From Bacteroidota bacterium (GTDB taxonomy: Bacteria > Bacteroidota > Ignavibacteria > UBA10030 > UBA6906): a stretch of DNA of 64,000 nt. Location of the stretch: NCBI GenBank assembly GCA_030835135.1, contig JAUQWO010000075.1, positions 1-64,000 on the forward strand, in the 5' to 3' direction. The notes under the pieces are model-generated. The model searched no databases, was not told the DNA's origin, and saw only the letters and a program-made list of their open reading frames with translations. Position 1 is the stretch's first letter; each line of letters begins with the position of its first letter. Positions 1-9,987 of this stretch are shown one piece after another. Both the position numbers and the translations under genes were made by a program.

Positions 1-16
1 ACCATTCAGGGCGAGA

Positions 17-2833
17 ATGTTCAAGATCATGAAGAATCTATCCATATCGCCTGCCGCCGTCCGGGCCACCGCTCTCCTTGCGTTCGGGGTGTTCATCGCG
101 ATCGCCGGCGTCACCTTCTACAACATGGCCAGCATCCCGACCGACGAGAACGTATTCATGACCTCGCCGTCCCGTGTCATGCTGACAGCCCCTCTGTACG
201 CTCGGCTTGAAGGGCTGCCGCGCCCGCGTGTCGGCAAGGGAACGCTTCCCGATGGCAGCGCCTTCCGCCAGCTCGAACGTGGCGATCTGATAACGCTGGT
301 GGAAAAGCATCCTCTTCACACCATGGCCGCGTTCCGGGAAGCTGTGCAGCAGGCTCCACCGGACAGCGTCCGCATCAGAGTGTACCGCGCCGGTGCGGGT
401 GTGTATCTGAACTTCGTCCTTTCCACGGAAGCGCTGCGAACGGGATCGTTCACCGAAATTCCACCGTCCGTCATCATTGTATCGGTGCTGCCCGGCGGCG
501 CGTCGGACCGTGCGGGTATGCACGTGGGCGATCTGATCTCTCGCATCAACGGCGTCGGGTTCACCAATGAGCAGGATGCGGATGCGACGCTGCGCAGGGG
601 GAAGAGCGGGACGACGACTCTCTATGAAGGCCTGCGGGGGAACGACCCGCTCGTTCTGCACGTGACGCTGGCGCAGTTCGGTTTTTCGCTTTCACTGCTG
701 ATCTTCTCCCTTGCCGGCGTCGCCTATATGCTGTTCGGGACATTCCTTCTCTACAAGCGGCCTGACCTCCTCTCCGCACGGACGATCGGGTGGTTGTTCC
801 TGCTGCTGGGCTTCGTCATCTCTGTCCTCCTCACCAGGCGGGAACCCGATGTAACGGTGTTCGTGCTGGCCCGCTCCATCCTCGGGACCTTTGCCCTGTA
901 CTTCGGGACCGCCGCCGGTCTCCATGGTTCGGCGGTCTTCCCGTGGGATCGCACGAGACCCGCACTCCGGCGCTGGATCATTCCGGGACTGTATCTGATC
1001 GCCCTGCTTTCTCCGTTGACGATGCTGCTGGGGCGTGAACCGTACTTCTGGATGTTCTATATGGCGGTCTTCGTCGTGGCCGCGATCGTGACCAAGGTGA
1101 ACACCGCGCCCCTCCAGCCCGAACAGAAACGCATGGTGCGCTCCCTCCGGTGGACCGTCCTCATCGTGAATGTCGTGGTCGTGGCATTGACCATCGGACT
1201 TGCTCTCGCGGGTATCGGCGGGGTTGCGGGACTTGTCGGGATCCTGTTGCTCGGCATCCCCCTGTCCTATCTGTATATGATCGTCCGGTACCAGCTCATC
1301 GATATCGACTTCCGCGTCCGGCGAAACGTGCAGTACACCGCACTCAGCTGGGTGTGGGGTATCCTGGTCGGCGTGCTCTTCATCCGGCTGCTGATCGCCA
1401 TCCCCCAGCTTCCGTTCGAGGTGCCTGGCATTTCGGTCACCGGTCTGTCCGTGGAGATCAATCCGGCACCGTCGTCTCCCGAAGACCGCGTGTTCCTCGA
1501 ACGCCTCATGATGGTCGCTGCCGGCGCACTGGTCTGGTTCATTCTCTGGTACCTCCGGAAATGGGGGCAGGGGTTCATCGACAGAAAATACTTCCGTACC
1601 CAGTTCGATTATCGCCGGGCCGCGGCGTCGCTTGCCGAGGCTCTCTCCTCCCGACTCTCCATGAACGATATCGCCCGCGGGATCGTCGATGCGCTCGTGG
1701 ACCTCATGCGGATCCGGCGAGCGGGCTTGCTTGTGTTCCACGACGGCAACGAATGCTGCTGTGAGGCGGCGGCCGGCCTCCCGCGCGAGCAATGGGACCA
1801 GATCACGTGCGGCTCCGACCGCGATCTGGCCTCCGCGATCGGGACCCAGTCCGCACCTGTCCTCGTCGCGCTCCTCCAGGCCCCGGTGGCGTCGCTGCTT
1901 GGCGCGCACGGCTTCCAGTGCGTCGTGCCGATACGGTCCCACGGCCGCCTGGTGGGCGCCCTGCTCGTCGGTGAGAAGCTCGCGGATACCTCCTTCAATG
2001 AAGAAGACCTCTCGTTCCTGTCGGGTGTGGCGAAACAGAGTGCGGTGTCGATCGATAACGCGTTCCTCTACGAGGAACACGCCGAGAAGGAACGGATGCG
2101 CCACGAGCTGAATATCGCCCGTCGCATCCAGATCAGCTCGCTCCCCGCAACCACCCCGGCGGTGCCGGGATTGGACATCGCCGGGCTGTCGATACCTGCA
2201 CTCGAAGTGGGCGGCGATTTCTACGATTATCTGGGATGGAACGGGAAAGAGCTGATGGTGGTGGTCGGGGACGTGAGCGGGAAGGGGACGTCGGCTGCAT
2301 TGTACATGTCGAAGGTCCAGGGCATCCTCCGTTCACTCTATGGCTTCGATCTGCCGCCGCGAGAGGGATTCATCCGCGCCAACCGCCTCCTGTGCAGCGA
2401 TCTCGAACGATCCTCGTTCGTCACCGCGCTGGGTGCCCGGTACGTTGCGGCGGAGAAGTGCTTCACGCTGGTCCGCGCCGGTCATCTCCCTCTCTATCAT
2501 TATCGTGCTGCGACCGGTCAGGTGGAGATCGTGCAGACCCGCGGTCTCGGCCTCGGACTGAATGATGCCGGTGTCTTCTCGCGCGAGCTCGAAGAGCGCG
2601 AGGTCCGCTTTGCCCCCGGCGATGTGATGCTCTTCCTGACAGATGGCGTCACCGAAGCCCGGAACGCGGCGGGCGAGGAGTATGGTGACGAACGCGTGAG
2701 CGCGCTGGTGCGTTCCGGCGCCGGCCTCGCCGCGGCCGCTCTCCGCGATGCACTGGCCGCCGACGTGCGCGCGTTCGGGGCCGGGCTCGAGCAGCACGAC
2801 GATCAGACGATCGTCGTCGTCAGGGCGGTGTGA
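17..2833 (+). CDS. PDZ / multi-TM / GAF / SpoIIE-type PP2C serine phosphatase
   Basis: 938 aa membrane-anchored phosphatase of the RsbU/SpoIIE kind, predicted to dephosphorylate a partner such as an anti-sigma antagonist in response to a sensed signal. One TM helix lies near residues 14-36, followed by two PDZ-like periplasmic segments (about 60-140 and 150-220; the second has GGASDRAGMHVGDLI). Six or more TM helices follow (about 225-450, with another near 495-515). A GAF domain spans about 545-690 and the phosphatase domain about 700-938. The metal-binding motifs are GGDFYDY, GDVSGKGTSAAL, LFLTDGVTEARN and HDDQTIVVV. The start could instead be the in-frame ATG at 29. Upstream context is cut by the window edge. 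No STAS or anti-sigma kinase partner is seen nearby, so the target is unknown. Confidence 0.88.
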   Translation: MFKIMKNLSISPAAVRATALLAFGVFIAIAGVTFYNMASIPTDENVFMTSPSRVMLTAPLYARLEGLPRPRVGKGTLPDGSAFRQLERGDLITLVEKHPLHTMAAFREAVQQAPPDSVRIRVYRAGAGVYLNFVLSTEALRTGSFTEIPPSVIIVSVLPGGASDRAGMHVGDLISRINGVGFTNEQDADATLRRGKSGTTTLYEGLRGNDPLVLHVTLAQFGFSLSLLIFSLAGVAYMLFGTFLLYKRPDLLSARTIGWLFLLLGFVISVLLTRREPDVTVFVLARSILGTFALYFGTAAGLHGSAVFPWDRTRPALRRWIIPGLYLIALLSPLTMLLGREPYFWMFYMAVFVVAAIVTKVNTAPLQPEQKRMVRSLRWTVLIVNVVVVALTIGLALAGIGGVAGLVGILLLGIPLSYLYMIVRYQLIDIDFRVRRNVQYTALSWVWGILVGVLFIRLLIAIPQLPFEVPGISVTGLSVEINPAPSSPEDRVFLERLMMVAAGALVWFILWYLRKWGQGFIDRKYFRTQFDYRRAAASLAEALSSRLSMNDIARGIVDALVDLMRIRRAGLLVFHDGNECCCEAAAGLPREQWDQITCGSDRDLASAIGTQSAPVLVALLQAPVASLLGAHGFQCVVPIRSHGRLVGALLVGEKLADTSFNEEDLSFLSGVAKQSAVSIDNAFLYEEHAEKERMRHELNIARRIQISSLPATTPAVPGLDIAGLSIPALEVGGDFYDYLGWNGKELMVVVGDVSGKGTSAALYMSKVQGILRSLYGFDLPPREGFIRANRLLCSDLERSSFVTALGARYVAAEKCFTLVRAGHLPLYHYRAATGQVEIVQTRGLGLGLNDAGVFSRELEEREVRFAPGDVMLFLTDGVTEARNAAGEEYGDERVSALVRSGAGLAAAALRDALAADVRAFGAGLEQHDDQTIVVVRAV

Positions 2834-2839
2834 CCGCCC

Positions 2840-2871
2840 GTTCGTTTTTCCATTCCTCTTTTGTATATTCC
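2840..2871 (+). promoter_or_regulatory. candidate Bacteroidota-type promoter for the phosphoesterase-sigma unit
   Basis: GTTC at 2840-2843, 20 bases, then TATATTCC at 2864-2871. This is close to the TTTG-N19/20-TAnnTTTG pattern known for the Bacteroidota primary sigma factor. The translation start lies 22 bases beyond the box. It is one of several upstream sites in the window with the same 20-base spacing, which is the main support. It is a weaker match than the sites before apaG and the LpoB-like gene. Confidence 0.35.
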
Positions 2872-2893
2872 CTGATCCCAGAACCGCTCCCAT

Positions 2894-4057
2894 ATGAAGG
2901 TCAACCGCGTGGTCGTCTTCTTCTCCATCGTCTTTGCCGTCTACTTCGCCATCAACGCTTATGTGATCCACCGTGGGATGCAATGCTTCCCGGGGGGGGA
3001 CCCGATGCGCACGGTCATCCTCTGGACCGGTGTCTTCCTCGGGATCTCGTTCATTCTCGGACGCGTGCTGGAGAACTACTGGCTATCCCACGTCAGCGAC
3101 GTGATCGTGTGGATCGGATCGTTCTGGCTTGCCGCCCTCGTGTACTTCTTCTTCATCGTTCTTGTCGTCGACCTGGTGCGCCTCAGCACGGCGATCATAC
3201 CGTGGTTCCCCGGCGTGGTGACATCCGACCTGCATCGGTTCACGAGGTTCCTGTTCTGGGGTGCGTGTGCCGTCGTGGCGATCGTGCTGGTCGCCGGGCA
3301 CATCAATGCCCGGTCCCCCCGCATCCACAGGATCACGGTCTCCATCGCCAAGCCGGCAGACGGCTCCCGTTCGATCAGGGCGGCGCTTATCTCCGACATC
3401 CATCTCGGCACGATCGTCGGGCGTTCGCGCCTGCAGGGGATCGTTGACCACCTGCACGCGCTCGATCCCGACATCATCCTGCTTGCCGGCGACATCGTGG
3501 ACGAGGACCTTGCACCGGTGATCAAGGAGAACACCGGCGAGATCCTCCGCACGATCCACGCGCCCCTGGGCGTGTATGGCATCACCGGCAACCATGAATA
3601 CATCGGTGGCGCCGCGAAGGCCGTTGCGTATCTGGAGGAACACGGCATCACCATGCTGCGCGATACCTTCGTCGTGCTGCCGGACGGCGTGACGCTCGTC
3701 GGCCGGGAGGACCGGAGCAGCACACAGTTCGGTGGACAGCGGCGCAAGGACCTCCCGGCGCTGCTCGAGGGGGTGCGGCGCGACAGGCCGATCATCATGA
3801 TGGACCATCAACCGTTCGATCTGGACAGTGTCGTGGCGGCGGGGGTCGATCTTCAGGTGTCGGGTCACACGCACCACGGACAGCTCTGGCCGTTCAATCA
3901 TATCACCGACCTGGTCTACGAGCAGAGCTGGGGGTATCTCAGGAAGGGGGAGACCCACTTCTACGTATCCAGTGGGGTGGGGAGTTGGGGACCGCCGGTG
4001 CGTCTGGCGAACCGTCCCGAGATCGTGGAGATCACATTGACGTTCACGGGAGAGTGA
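2894..4057 (+). CDS. membrane-anchored calcineurin-like metallophosphoesterase (YkuE type)
   Basis: 387 aa. About four N-terminal TM helices (roughly 1-145) precede a metallophosphoesterase domain. All dinuclear metal-site motifs are visible: SDIHLG, GDIVDE, GNHEY, a His in DHQP, and GHTHHGQ. The family hydrolyses phosphodiester or phosphomonoester bonds, and YkuE-like members act at the cell envelope. The substrate cannot be read from sequence. Its stop codon overlaps the ATG of the sigma factor (TGATG), so the two are probably translated together. Confidence 0.88.
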   Translation: MKVNRVVVFFSIVFAVYFAINAYVIHRGMQCFPGGDPMRTVILWTGVFLGISFILGRVLENYWLSHVSDVIVWIGSFWLAALVYFFFIVLVVDLVRLSTAIIPWFPGVVTSDLHRFTRFLFWGACAVVAIVLVAGHINARSPRIHRITVSIAKPADGSRSIRAALISDIHLGTIVGRSRLQGIVDHLHALDPDIILLAGDIVDEDLAPVIKENTGEILRTIHAPLGVYGITGNHEYIGGAAKAVAYLEEHGITMLRDTFVVLPDGVTLVGREDRSSTQFGGQRRKDLPALLEGVRRDRPIIMMDHQPFDLDSVVAAGVDLQVSGHTHHGQLWPFNHITDLVYEQSWGYLRKGETHFYVSSGVGSWGPPVRLANRPEIVEITLTFTGE

Positions 4058-4635
4058 TGGACGCGCCGCGGGCGATCGATAGGCTGTCTGGTGGCGCGAT
4101 CGAACGCATGGTCCGGGGGATCCGTACCGGGGACCGTGCGGCATTCCGTGAGTTCTTCTTTGTGTTCCAGCCGGAGGTCTTCCGGTTCATCTTCCGGTTG
4201 ACGCGTGACCGTCAGATCGCCGAGGACCTGACACAGGACGCGTTCGTGCGGTTCTGGGAGGCACGCGAGCGCCTGGATGAGACCGGTTCTCCTGCAAGCT
4301 ATCTCTTTCGTATTGCCCGGAATCTGGTGGTGGACGAAGCGGAGCGGCGGAAACCATCGGTGGACATCGCCAGCGCGCCCGATGAGGTGCTCGTGCGGTA
4401 CTCCCGGGACCCTGAGGAGGAGTACGCACGGCGACTTGCGGCCGATGAGGTCCTGAACGCACTGACATACCTTCCTGAGCGGAGCCGGGTGGCGTTTGTT
4501 CTTAGCCGCTATCACGACATGAGTTACGACGAGATCGCCGCGACGATGCATATCTCCCTTCAGACCGTCAAGAATCAGGTCAGCCGGGCCCTGACCCTCC
4601 TGCGAAAACGACTTGCGGAGAACGACGGGGCATAG
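4057..4635 (+). CDS. ECF-type RNA polymerase sigma-70 factor
   Basis: 192 aa, the usual ECF length. Region 2 is recognisable by YLFRIARNLVVDEAERR and the upstream AEDLTQDAFVRFWE. Region 4 carries the helix-turn-helix (MSYDEIAATMHISLQTVKNQVSRAL). The start is set at the ATG overlapping the preceding stop, with GGGAGAG just upstream. The frame is open further back inside the phosphoesterase gene, but that part has no sigma homology. A FecR anti-sigma gene and an STN-containing TonB receptor follow, so this sigma probably answers a cell-surface signal and transcribes the receptor operon. It is separated from fecR by 195 bases. Confidence 0.92.
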   Translation: MDAPRAIDRLSGGAIERMVRGIRTGDRAAFREFFFVFQPEVFRFIFRLTRDRQIAEDLTQDAFVRFWEARERLDETGSPASYLFRIARNLVVDEAERRKPSVDIASAPDEVLVRYSRDPEEEYARRLAADEVLNALTYLPERSRVAFVLSRYHDMSYDEIAATMHISLQTVKNQVSRALTLLRKRLAENDGA

Positions 4636-4830
4636 TACTTTTTCCCCGCTCCGCCGTATTCCCTATGAGCGGCAGGTATCCTATACCGTTGGTCCTTTCC
4701 GGTCCGCCCACCTGTTCCTTACCCTGAATGTTCGCTGTACAGCATACCCGTGGAGCCCACAATGTTCTGGTGCGGCCTCCCGGCACCTTTTTGTTTCTGA
4801 TGTGACAACACAAGGCTCAACGCTCATCCC
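4636..4830. other. 195-base intergenic region between sigma and fecR
   Basis: No supported gene or hairpin was found. It would be the natural place for a promoter read by the adjacent ECF sigma factor, but without a second copy of a motif in the window I cannot name -35/-10 elements. A CTTTTTGTTTCTG stretch near 4788-4800 is the only A/T-rich patch. Confidence 0.5.
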
Positions 4831-5904
4831 ATGTCGTATCTTCCTCGTATGATCGATGCTTCATTCATGGTGAAGGTCCTCCGCGGCCACGCCGCCCAGG
4901 AAGAGCGCGAATTCCTCGATGCATGGCTGAAGGAATCGGATGCCCACCGGGAGGAGTTCGCGGCGGTCGTGGAGATTTGGGAACGGGCTGGCCGTGCCGG
5001 ATCGCCCGGTGTGCCCGACCCCTCGAAGCAGTGGGCCAGGATCGAAGCCGCGATCGGGTCCCGCGTGGAGATGTCCGGGCCGGTGCATATGGACCATCCA
5101 CCCGTCCGCATGACCGATCAGAGGCGACGGCCGATGAGGATGATGCGGACCATCGGGGCGGGGGCGTTGCTGCTCATAGCCATGGCCGGCCTGACCACAG
5201 GGATCTTCTGGATGGCGGGCCGGAACCATCCCCAGCCCACAGCATCGGAGCATCGCGACCGCGGGATCGGCTCCGAACTCGAATATGCGACGGCCAACGG
5301 ACGCCGCGCAATGATCCCCCTGCCCGACGGGACCGTCGTCCATCTCAATGCGGCAAGCCGGTTGACCGTTGATCCGGCGTTCGGCGGCGCCGAACGCCGC
5401 GTCACGCTCGAAGGTGAGGCGTACTTCGCCGTCGCGTCCGATCCCGCAAGACCCTTCCGGGTCTACACGGGCGCATCGTTCACGGAGGTGCGGGGGACGG
5501 AGTTCGGCGTGCGGTACCGCCGCGACAAGATCGATGTGGTCGTCTCGCGTGGCAAGGTCCGCTTCGTGAGCCGGAGCAAGGGCGGGTCCGTCGACCTTGA
5601 ACGGGGTGAAGGCGTGACGGCGACCTCCGCGGGGGAATTGTCGCGGCCCCACCGCGTGGATCTGCACGTGTCGCTTGCCTGGCGCGAGAACCGCTTGGCA
5701 TTCAAAAAGACACCGCTGGAAGACGTCATGACCGAGATCGAAGAAGTGTATGACGTGCACGTGGAATTCAGGAACACCGCGGCCCGCTCGCGGACGCTGA
5801 CCGGCACATTCTCCGTGGATGCGATCGATGTGGTCCTGTCCCAGATCGCGCTTGCGATGGATGTGTCGATCGACCGGAACGGAAGGACGGTGGTGGTGCG
5901 CTGA
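4831..5904 (+). CDS. FecR-family anti-sigma factor / sigma regulator
   Basis: 357 aa; the start could also be the in-frame ATG at 4849. An N-terminal cytoplasmic helical domain (DUF4880-like, about 1-75) would bind the sigma factor. One TM helix lies near residues 108-130. The periplasmic FecR domain follows, with the typical VRGTEFGVRYRRDKIDVVV and SRGKVRF segments. The C-terminal part (about 285-355, LEDVMTEIEEVYDVHVEF) is the STN-like domain that contacts the receptor's signalling domain in this family. Its TGA overlaps the ATG of the TonB receptor, so receptor and regulator are translationally coupled. Confidence 0.92.
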   Translation: MSYLPRMIDASFMVKVLRGHAAQEEREFLDAWLKESDAHREEFAAVVEIWERAGRAGSPGVPDPSKQWARIEAAIGSRVEMSGPVHMDHPPVRMTDQRRRPMRMMRTIGAGALLLIAMAGLTTGIFWMAGRNHPQPTASEHRDRGIGSELEYATANGRRAMIPLPDGTVVHLNAASRLTVDPAFGGAERRVTLEGEAYFAVASDPARPFRVYTGASFTEVRGTEFGVRYRRDKIDVVVSRGKVRFVSRSKGGSVDLERGEGVTATSAGELSRPHRVDLHVSLAWRENRLAFKKTPLEDVMTEIEEVYDVHVEFRNTAARSRTLTGTFSVDAIDVVLSQIALAMDVSIDRNGRTVVVR

Positions 5905-8888
5905 TGACCCTGCGGCCCCATATCTTCCGGACCCTGGCGATGGTCTGTCTCCTCCTTCCGGCCTCGCGCGTCCTGTCCCAGGAAGGCGGGAACGAACCGG
6001 TGATGCTGGAACCGGATGTGCTGCAATTCGATCCCGTGTCTGGATGGGACCAGATCACCGACGGTGGCACGTTCGCGAACGAAAAGATGGCGAAACCGAT
6101 CACGCTGGTGATGCGCGACAGGACATTGCGCGAGATCCTGGTGCGCGTTGGTGAACTCGCAGGGATCGAACTCGTCTTCAATGACGAACAGGTGGCCGTC
6201 CGCAGCGTGAGCATTGCCGCGGAACGCAAACCGGTGCAGCATGTGCTGGATGAACTCCTGCTCGGACGCGGCATCAATTACGTGGTCTCGGCGCGCGGAC
6301 AGGTGATCATCGGCAACGCACAGCGTGTCGCCGAGACCGTGGGTACCATCCGTGGCGTCGTGCTGGGGAAGAACAGCGAACCGCTCGTCGGTGCGCATGT
6401 CATGATCCGCGGAACGCGGATCGGTGCGTCCGCTGATGTTCAGGGAAAGTACAGCATACCGCGCCTGCAGCCCGGGCTGTACACTCTCGAGATCTCCTGC
6501 ATGGGCTTCGCGAAGATCTCCCGGCAGGTGATGGTGCGTGCCGGCGAGACCGTTGCGGCCGATGTCCTCATGGATGAGACATCGTTCATGATCGGCGCGA
6601 TCGAAGTCGTGGGTTCGAGTGGTGCGCTGCCGCGTGATGCACAGAGCAAGACCACCATTTCCAGCGCCGAGATCGAACATTTCCAGGCGTCCAGCATCGG
6701 TGACGTCCTCGACCTGGTGCCCGGTGTGCAGAAGACCGATAACCCCGGGCTCGGCAAGACGAGCCAGATCGCGCTGCGGGGACAGGAGGTGGATCCCCTG
6801 TCCGCGTTCGGTACACTGGTCATGGTGGATGGTATCCCGCTCTCGAACAATGCGAATCTCCAGTTCGAACAGTACACGAGTTCAAAGACGGGCGTGTCGA
6901 CCATGGGTGGGGGGGCGGATCTCCGGACGATCCCGGCGGATAACGTGGCATCGGTGGAGGTGGTGAGCGGCATGCCTTCCGTGCGCTACGGGGACATGAC
7001 CTCCGGGCTCATCAATGTGCAGACGAAGGTCGGTGCCCAACCCAACCGGCTGAAAGTGAAAAGTAACCCGGATACCCGCGAGGGCAACCTCGGGGGCGGA
7101 TTCGACCTCGGGACGGGTGGTCTGAGCTACAACTTCAATGCAGCACAGAGCGAGAGAGATGTTCGGAAGACCGGCGACGAATATGTCCGTCTCACCGGAC
7201 AGGTCGTGTACAATACCGCGATGCTCGGCGAAGCCCTGACGCTCAGCGCGAAGGTGCACGGGCAGAAGATCTTCGATGAGGAGGAACCCAGAGGAGATGT
7301 GTATCGCACCCGGAATTTCAACAGGGGACACACCATCGGACTCGCCACGTGGGGGACCTACGCGTTCGTTCCCGGGATCTCGGACCTGGATTTCAATACC
7401 TATCTCACGTACCGGAAAGAGGACAGCCATCGTTCGAAACTCGTCCAATCGGATGTCCGCGTGCTTCCCACCGGGGACACCATCTCGTCCTACATCGGGC
7501 AGGTGGATACACGTGGCATCGAGTGGACGGTCGGTGGACGGCTGGAATGGAGCAATACGTTCTTCACCGGCGATCTGATCCACAGGACCCTCGTCGGCAC
7601 CGACGTCCAGTACAATGCGAACACCGGTGAAGGGGTGCTCCTGGACACGGTCTTCAACTATTACGGCTCGTCATCGGGACGGCTCCCGTATACGTTCGAC
7701 AGCATCCCCGGCCAGCTCCTGGCCAGCCTCTATGCGGAGGACCGGATAGCGGGGCACTGGGGGGTCGATTTTGCGCTGACATTCGGCGTGCGCTATGAAA
7801 TGTACCGTCCGTTCGATCTCAGTCTCAAGGGGTTGTGGGGGGACGGCGATCTGGTACGCTCGCATCAGGGGTCGTTTTTCAACCCCCGCATGAGTCTCCT
7901 GTTGGGCTTCTCGGAAACGAATCAGCTGCGGCTCAGCGCCGGGTTCTCGTCGAAATCGCCTCCGATGAGCGCCATCTTTCCGCCGCCCGATGTCATGCGG
8001 TGGAGGAATCCCATCACCGGTACCGTGACCTATATCCGGCCCGACCTGTGGGTCCCGGACCTCAAAGGGTACCGGGAAGGTCAGATCGAGATGTCGTTCG
8101 ACCAGAAGCTCTTCGGTTCGGCCGGCGTGACGCTCACGGGCTATTATCGTGCGCGGGACCGCGAACCGGAATCGCAGTTGCTGCCTGTGTTCGCAACGGC
8201 CACGCAAGCGGGGAAGACCTACGCATACTATGTGGATACGTACGGCCTGTACGTCAATGATGGCTGGACGCTGAGCAAGGGGTTGGAGTTCACCTTGCGG
8301 ACGGGCAATATCCGGCCGCTCAACATGGAGTTCCGTGTCGTTGGGTCGTACAGCCGCAATGTGTTCGGGCGGGGTATGCAGACGTATAGTGACGCACCGG
8401 TGATCAGCAAGGGGCAGTACCCGAATGTGCCTGTTCCCGGTGCGGATACACTCATCGGGTGGTGGTATCCATCGCAGACGAAGTGGCGCGACCGTCTCCT
8501 TGTCAATTACTATCTCCGGTATACCGTGGCGCCGCTCGGGCTGTGGGCCACGGTGCGCGTGGAGCAGACCGTTTGGGAGCGGTACCAGGACATGAACATC
8601 CGGCCGGTGGATCTGGCATTGCTGACCCCGACCGAGCAGGTGCAGCGAGCGTTCGACGAGTCGATCAAACCCCGGTATCTGAAGTGGCTGCTCAATGTCA
8701 ATATCAGCAAATCATTGTTCCGGGGGGCGGAAGTGTCGTTCTACGTCAATAATATCCTGGACGATCCGGCGATCACGCGGTACATGCGTACGCCGACGGA
8801 GAGTGACGAGCAGACGCGCAACCCGGCGTTATTCTACGGTCTGGAATTCAGCATGGTGATCGACGAACTCTTCAGGAAGGGAGAGTAG
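5904..8888 (+). CDS. TonB-dependent outer-membrane receptor with STN signalling domain
   Basis: 994 aa. A signal peptide covers about 1-26. An STN (secretin/TonB short N-terminal) domain lies near 55-120, a carboxypeptidase-like regulatory beta-sandwich near 148-225 (IRGVVLGKNSEPLVGAHV), a plug near 245-375 (VPGVQKTDNPGLGKTSQIALRG) and a long beta-barrel to the C-terminus. Such receptors import large ligands using TonB energy. The STN domain signals ligand binding to FecR, as in FecA. It lies after sigma and fecR and before a lipoprotein and an ABC exporter, which is not a simple siderophore-uptake layout. The substrate is unknown. It is not SusC-like: no SusD partner follows. Confidence 0.92.
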   Translation: MTLRPHIFRTLAMVCLLLPASRVLSQEGGNEPVMLEPDVLQFDPVSGWDQITDGGTFANEKMAKPITLVMRDRTLREILVRVGELAGIELVFNDEQVAVRSVSIAAERKPVQHVLDELLLGRGINYVVSARGQVIIGNAQRVAETVGTIRGVVLGKNSEPLVGAHVMIRGTRIGASADVQGKYSIPRLQPGLYTLEISCMGFAKISRQVMVRAGETVAADVLMDETSFMIGAIEVVGSSGALPRDAQSKTTISSAEIEHFQASSIGDVLDLVPGVQKTDNPGLGKTSQIALRGQEVDPLSAFGTLVMVDGIPLSNNANLQFEQYTSSKTGVSTMGGGADLRTIPADNVASVEVVSGMPSVRYGDMTSGLINVQTKVGAQPNRLKVKSNPDTREGNLGGGFDLGTGGLSYNFNAAQSERDVRKTGDEYVRLTGQVVYNTAMLGEALTLSAKVHGQKIFDEEEPRGDVYRTRNFNRGHTIGLATWGTYAFVPGISDLDFNTYLTYRKEDSHRSKLVQSDVRVLPTGDTISSYIGQVDTRGIEWTVGGRLEWSNTFFTGDLIHRTLVGTDVQYNANTGEGVLLDTVFNYYGSSSGRLPYTFDSIPGQLLASLYAEDRIAGHWGVDFALTFGVRYEMYRPFDLSLKGLWGDGDLVRSHQGSFFNPRMSLLLGFSETNQLRLSAGFSSKSPPMSAIFPPPDVMRWRNPITGTVTYIRPDLWVPDLKGYREGQIEMSFDQKLFGSAGVTLTGYYRARDREPESQLLPVFATATQAGKTYAYYVDTYGLYVNDGWTLSKGLEFTLRTGNIRPLNMEFRVVGSYSRNVFGRGMQTYSDAPVISKGQYPNVPVPGADTLIGWWYPSQTKWRDRLLVNYYLRYTVAPLGLWATVRVEQTVWERYQDMNIRPVDLALLTPTEQVQRAFDESIKPRYLKWLLNVNISKSLFRGAEVSFYVNNILDDPAITRYMRTPTESDEQTRNPALFYGLEFSMVIDELFRKGE

Positions 8889-8892
8889 CGGC

Positions 8893-9987
8893 ATGCGAAC
8901 GGGATCATACATCGCCGGTCTGGTCTTCCTTCTTGCGGGGTGCGTGCAGGACCCTCCCGTCGGGGTGGATGGCAATGCAACGATCGTGCTGCAGGCCCTC
9001 TGGAATACGAGCGGGAACGATTCGCTACCGGCGTATGCGCCGCTGGCGGGTGCGAAAGTGGTGCTCCTCTCCGAATATGGCAGCATGGTCCGCAGCACCG
9101 ACGCTGCGGGCCGGCTGGTCCTTGACCATCTCCCGGCGGCAACGTACAGCATCTCCGTCCGCCGGGTCCATCCTCTGGATGCCGGGATCCAATTGGTCGG
9201 GTCCGCGGTGGGTGTGGCGCTCCGGCCAGGCCAGGCCAGTGCGGACACGATCGTCTCCAGGCCCATCTCCAGCACGGGGATCGCGATCAATGAGTTGTAT
9301 GTCGCCGGCCCGGTGAACAACATGTTCTTCTTCTACGATCAGTTCATCGAACTGTACAATGCCAGCGACAGTGTGCGGTATCTCGATGGGATGCTCGTTT
9401 CCCGTATGTCCGGCAATAATGAAGGCCTCGGCTCGGGAGCGGATGAGGGGAACGACGGCGATATCGATGGCGTCACCTACCTCTTCCGATTCCCCGGCTC
9501 ACCCGGCGGGGCCGAGTATCCCATCCGTCCGGGGCAGTTCGTGCTCCTGGCCGTCGATGCGGTGAACCACAAGTCGTTGTTCCCGAACAGCTACGATCTC
9601 TCGGGCGCGGACTGGGAATTCTACAATCAGTTCTCGCCGGAGGATGTGGACAATCCGCATGTGCCGAATCTCATCAACATGCGGTCGGACAAGACCACGG
9701 ACTTCCTGATCAATCTCACCTCGGATGTCATCCTCCTGGCGTCGGGCCGCGATACGGTGTGGTCCGATGGGGTCGATATCAGCACGGTGGTCGATGCCGT
9801 GGAGTACCAGTCGACACCACCCCCCGCGCTGCAGAAGACGCTTGACGCGCGCATCGACCGGGGAGTGGCCCTGAGTCCGCCGCGGTACAGTGGCCAGTCC
9901 ATGCAGCGCGCGGAGCCGGGCGGCGATTCGAACGATGCGACACTGGATTTTGTGATCATTCCGGCCGCGACGCCGGGACGTCAATGA
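8893..9987 (+). CDS. lipoprotein, DUF4876-like, with lamin-tail-like segment
   Basis: 364 aa. The N-terminus is a lipoprotein signal with lipobox LLAGC (Cys17), so it should be anchored in the outer membrane. Residues about 30-120 resemble a carboxypeptidase-regulatory-like sandwich (GAKVVLLSEYGSMVRSTDAAGRL). From about 137 onward the INELYVAGP and FIELYNASD motifs resemble a lamin-tail-type fold. By memory of the family this matches DUF4876, usually encoded beside TonB receptors in Bacteroidota. An AGGAAGGGAGA ribosome site precedes the ATG, and its stop overlaps the ATPase start. It may be a surface partner of the receptor; its function is not established. Confidence 0.7.
   Translation: MRTGSYIAGLVFLLAGCVQDPPVGVDGNATIVLQALWNTSGNDSLPAYAPLAGAKVVLLSEYGSMVRSTDAAGRLVLDHLPAATYSISVRRVHPLDAGIQLVGSAVGVALRPGQASADTIVSRPISSTGIAINELYVAGPVNNMFFFYDQFIELYNASDSVRYLDGMLVSRMSGNNEGLGSGADEGNDGDIDGVTYLFRFPGSPGGAEYPIRPGQFVLLAVDAVNHKSLFPNSYDLSGADWEFYNQFSPEDVDNPHVPNLINMRSDKTTDFLINLTSDVILLASGRDTVWSDGVDISTVVDAVEYQSTPPPALQKTLDARIDRGVALSPPRYSGQSMQRAEPGGDSNDATLDFVIIPAATPGRQ

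Noticed and set aside
692-2104. 470-codon minus-strand frame
   Set aside because: Antisense to the phosphatase gene; composition (D/E/H/Q/R-rich) is typical of a shadow frame.
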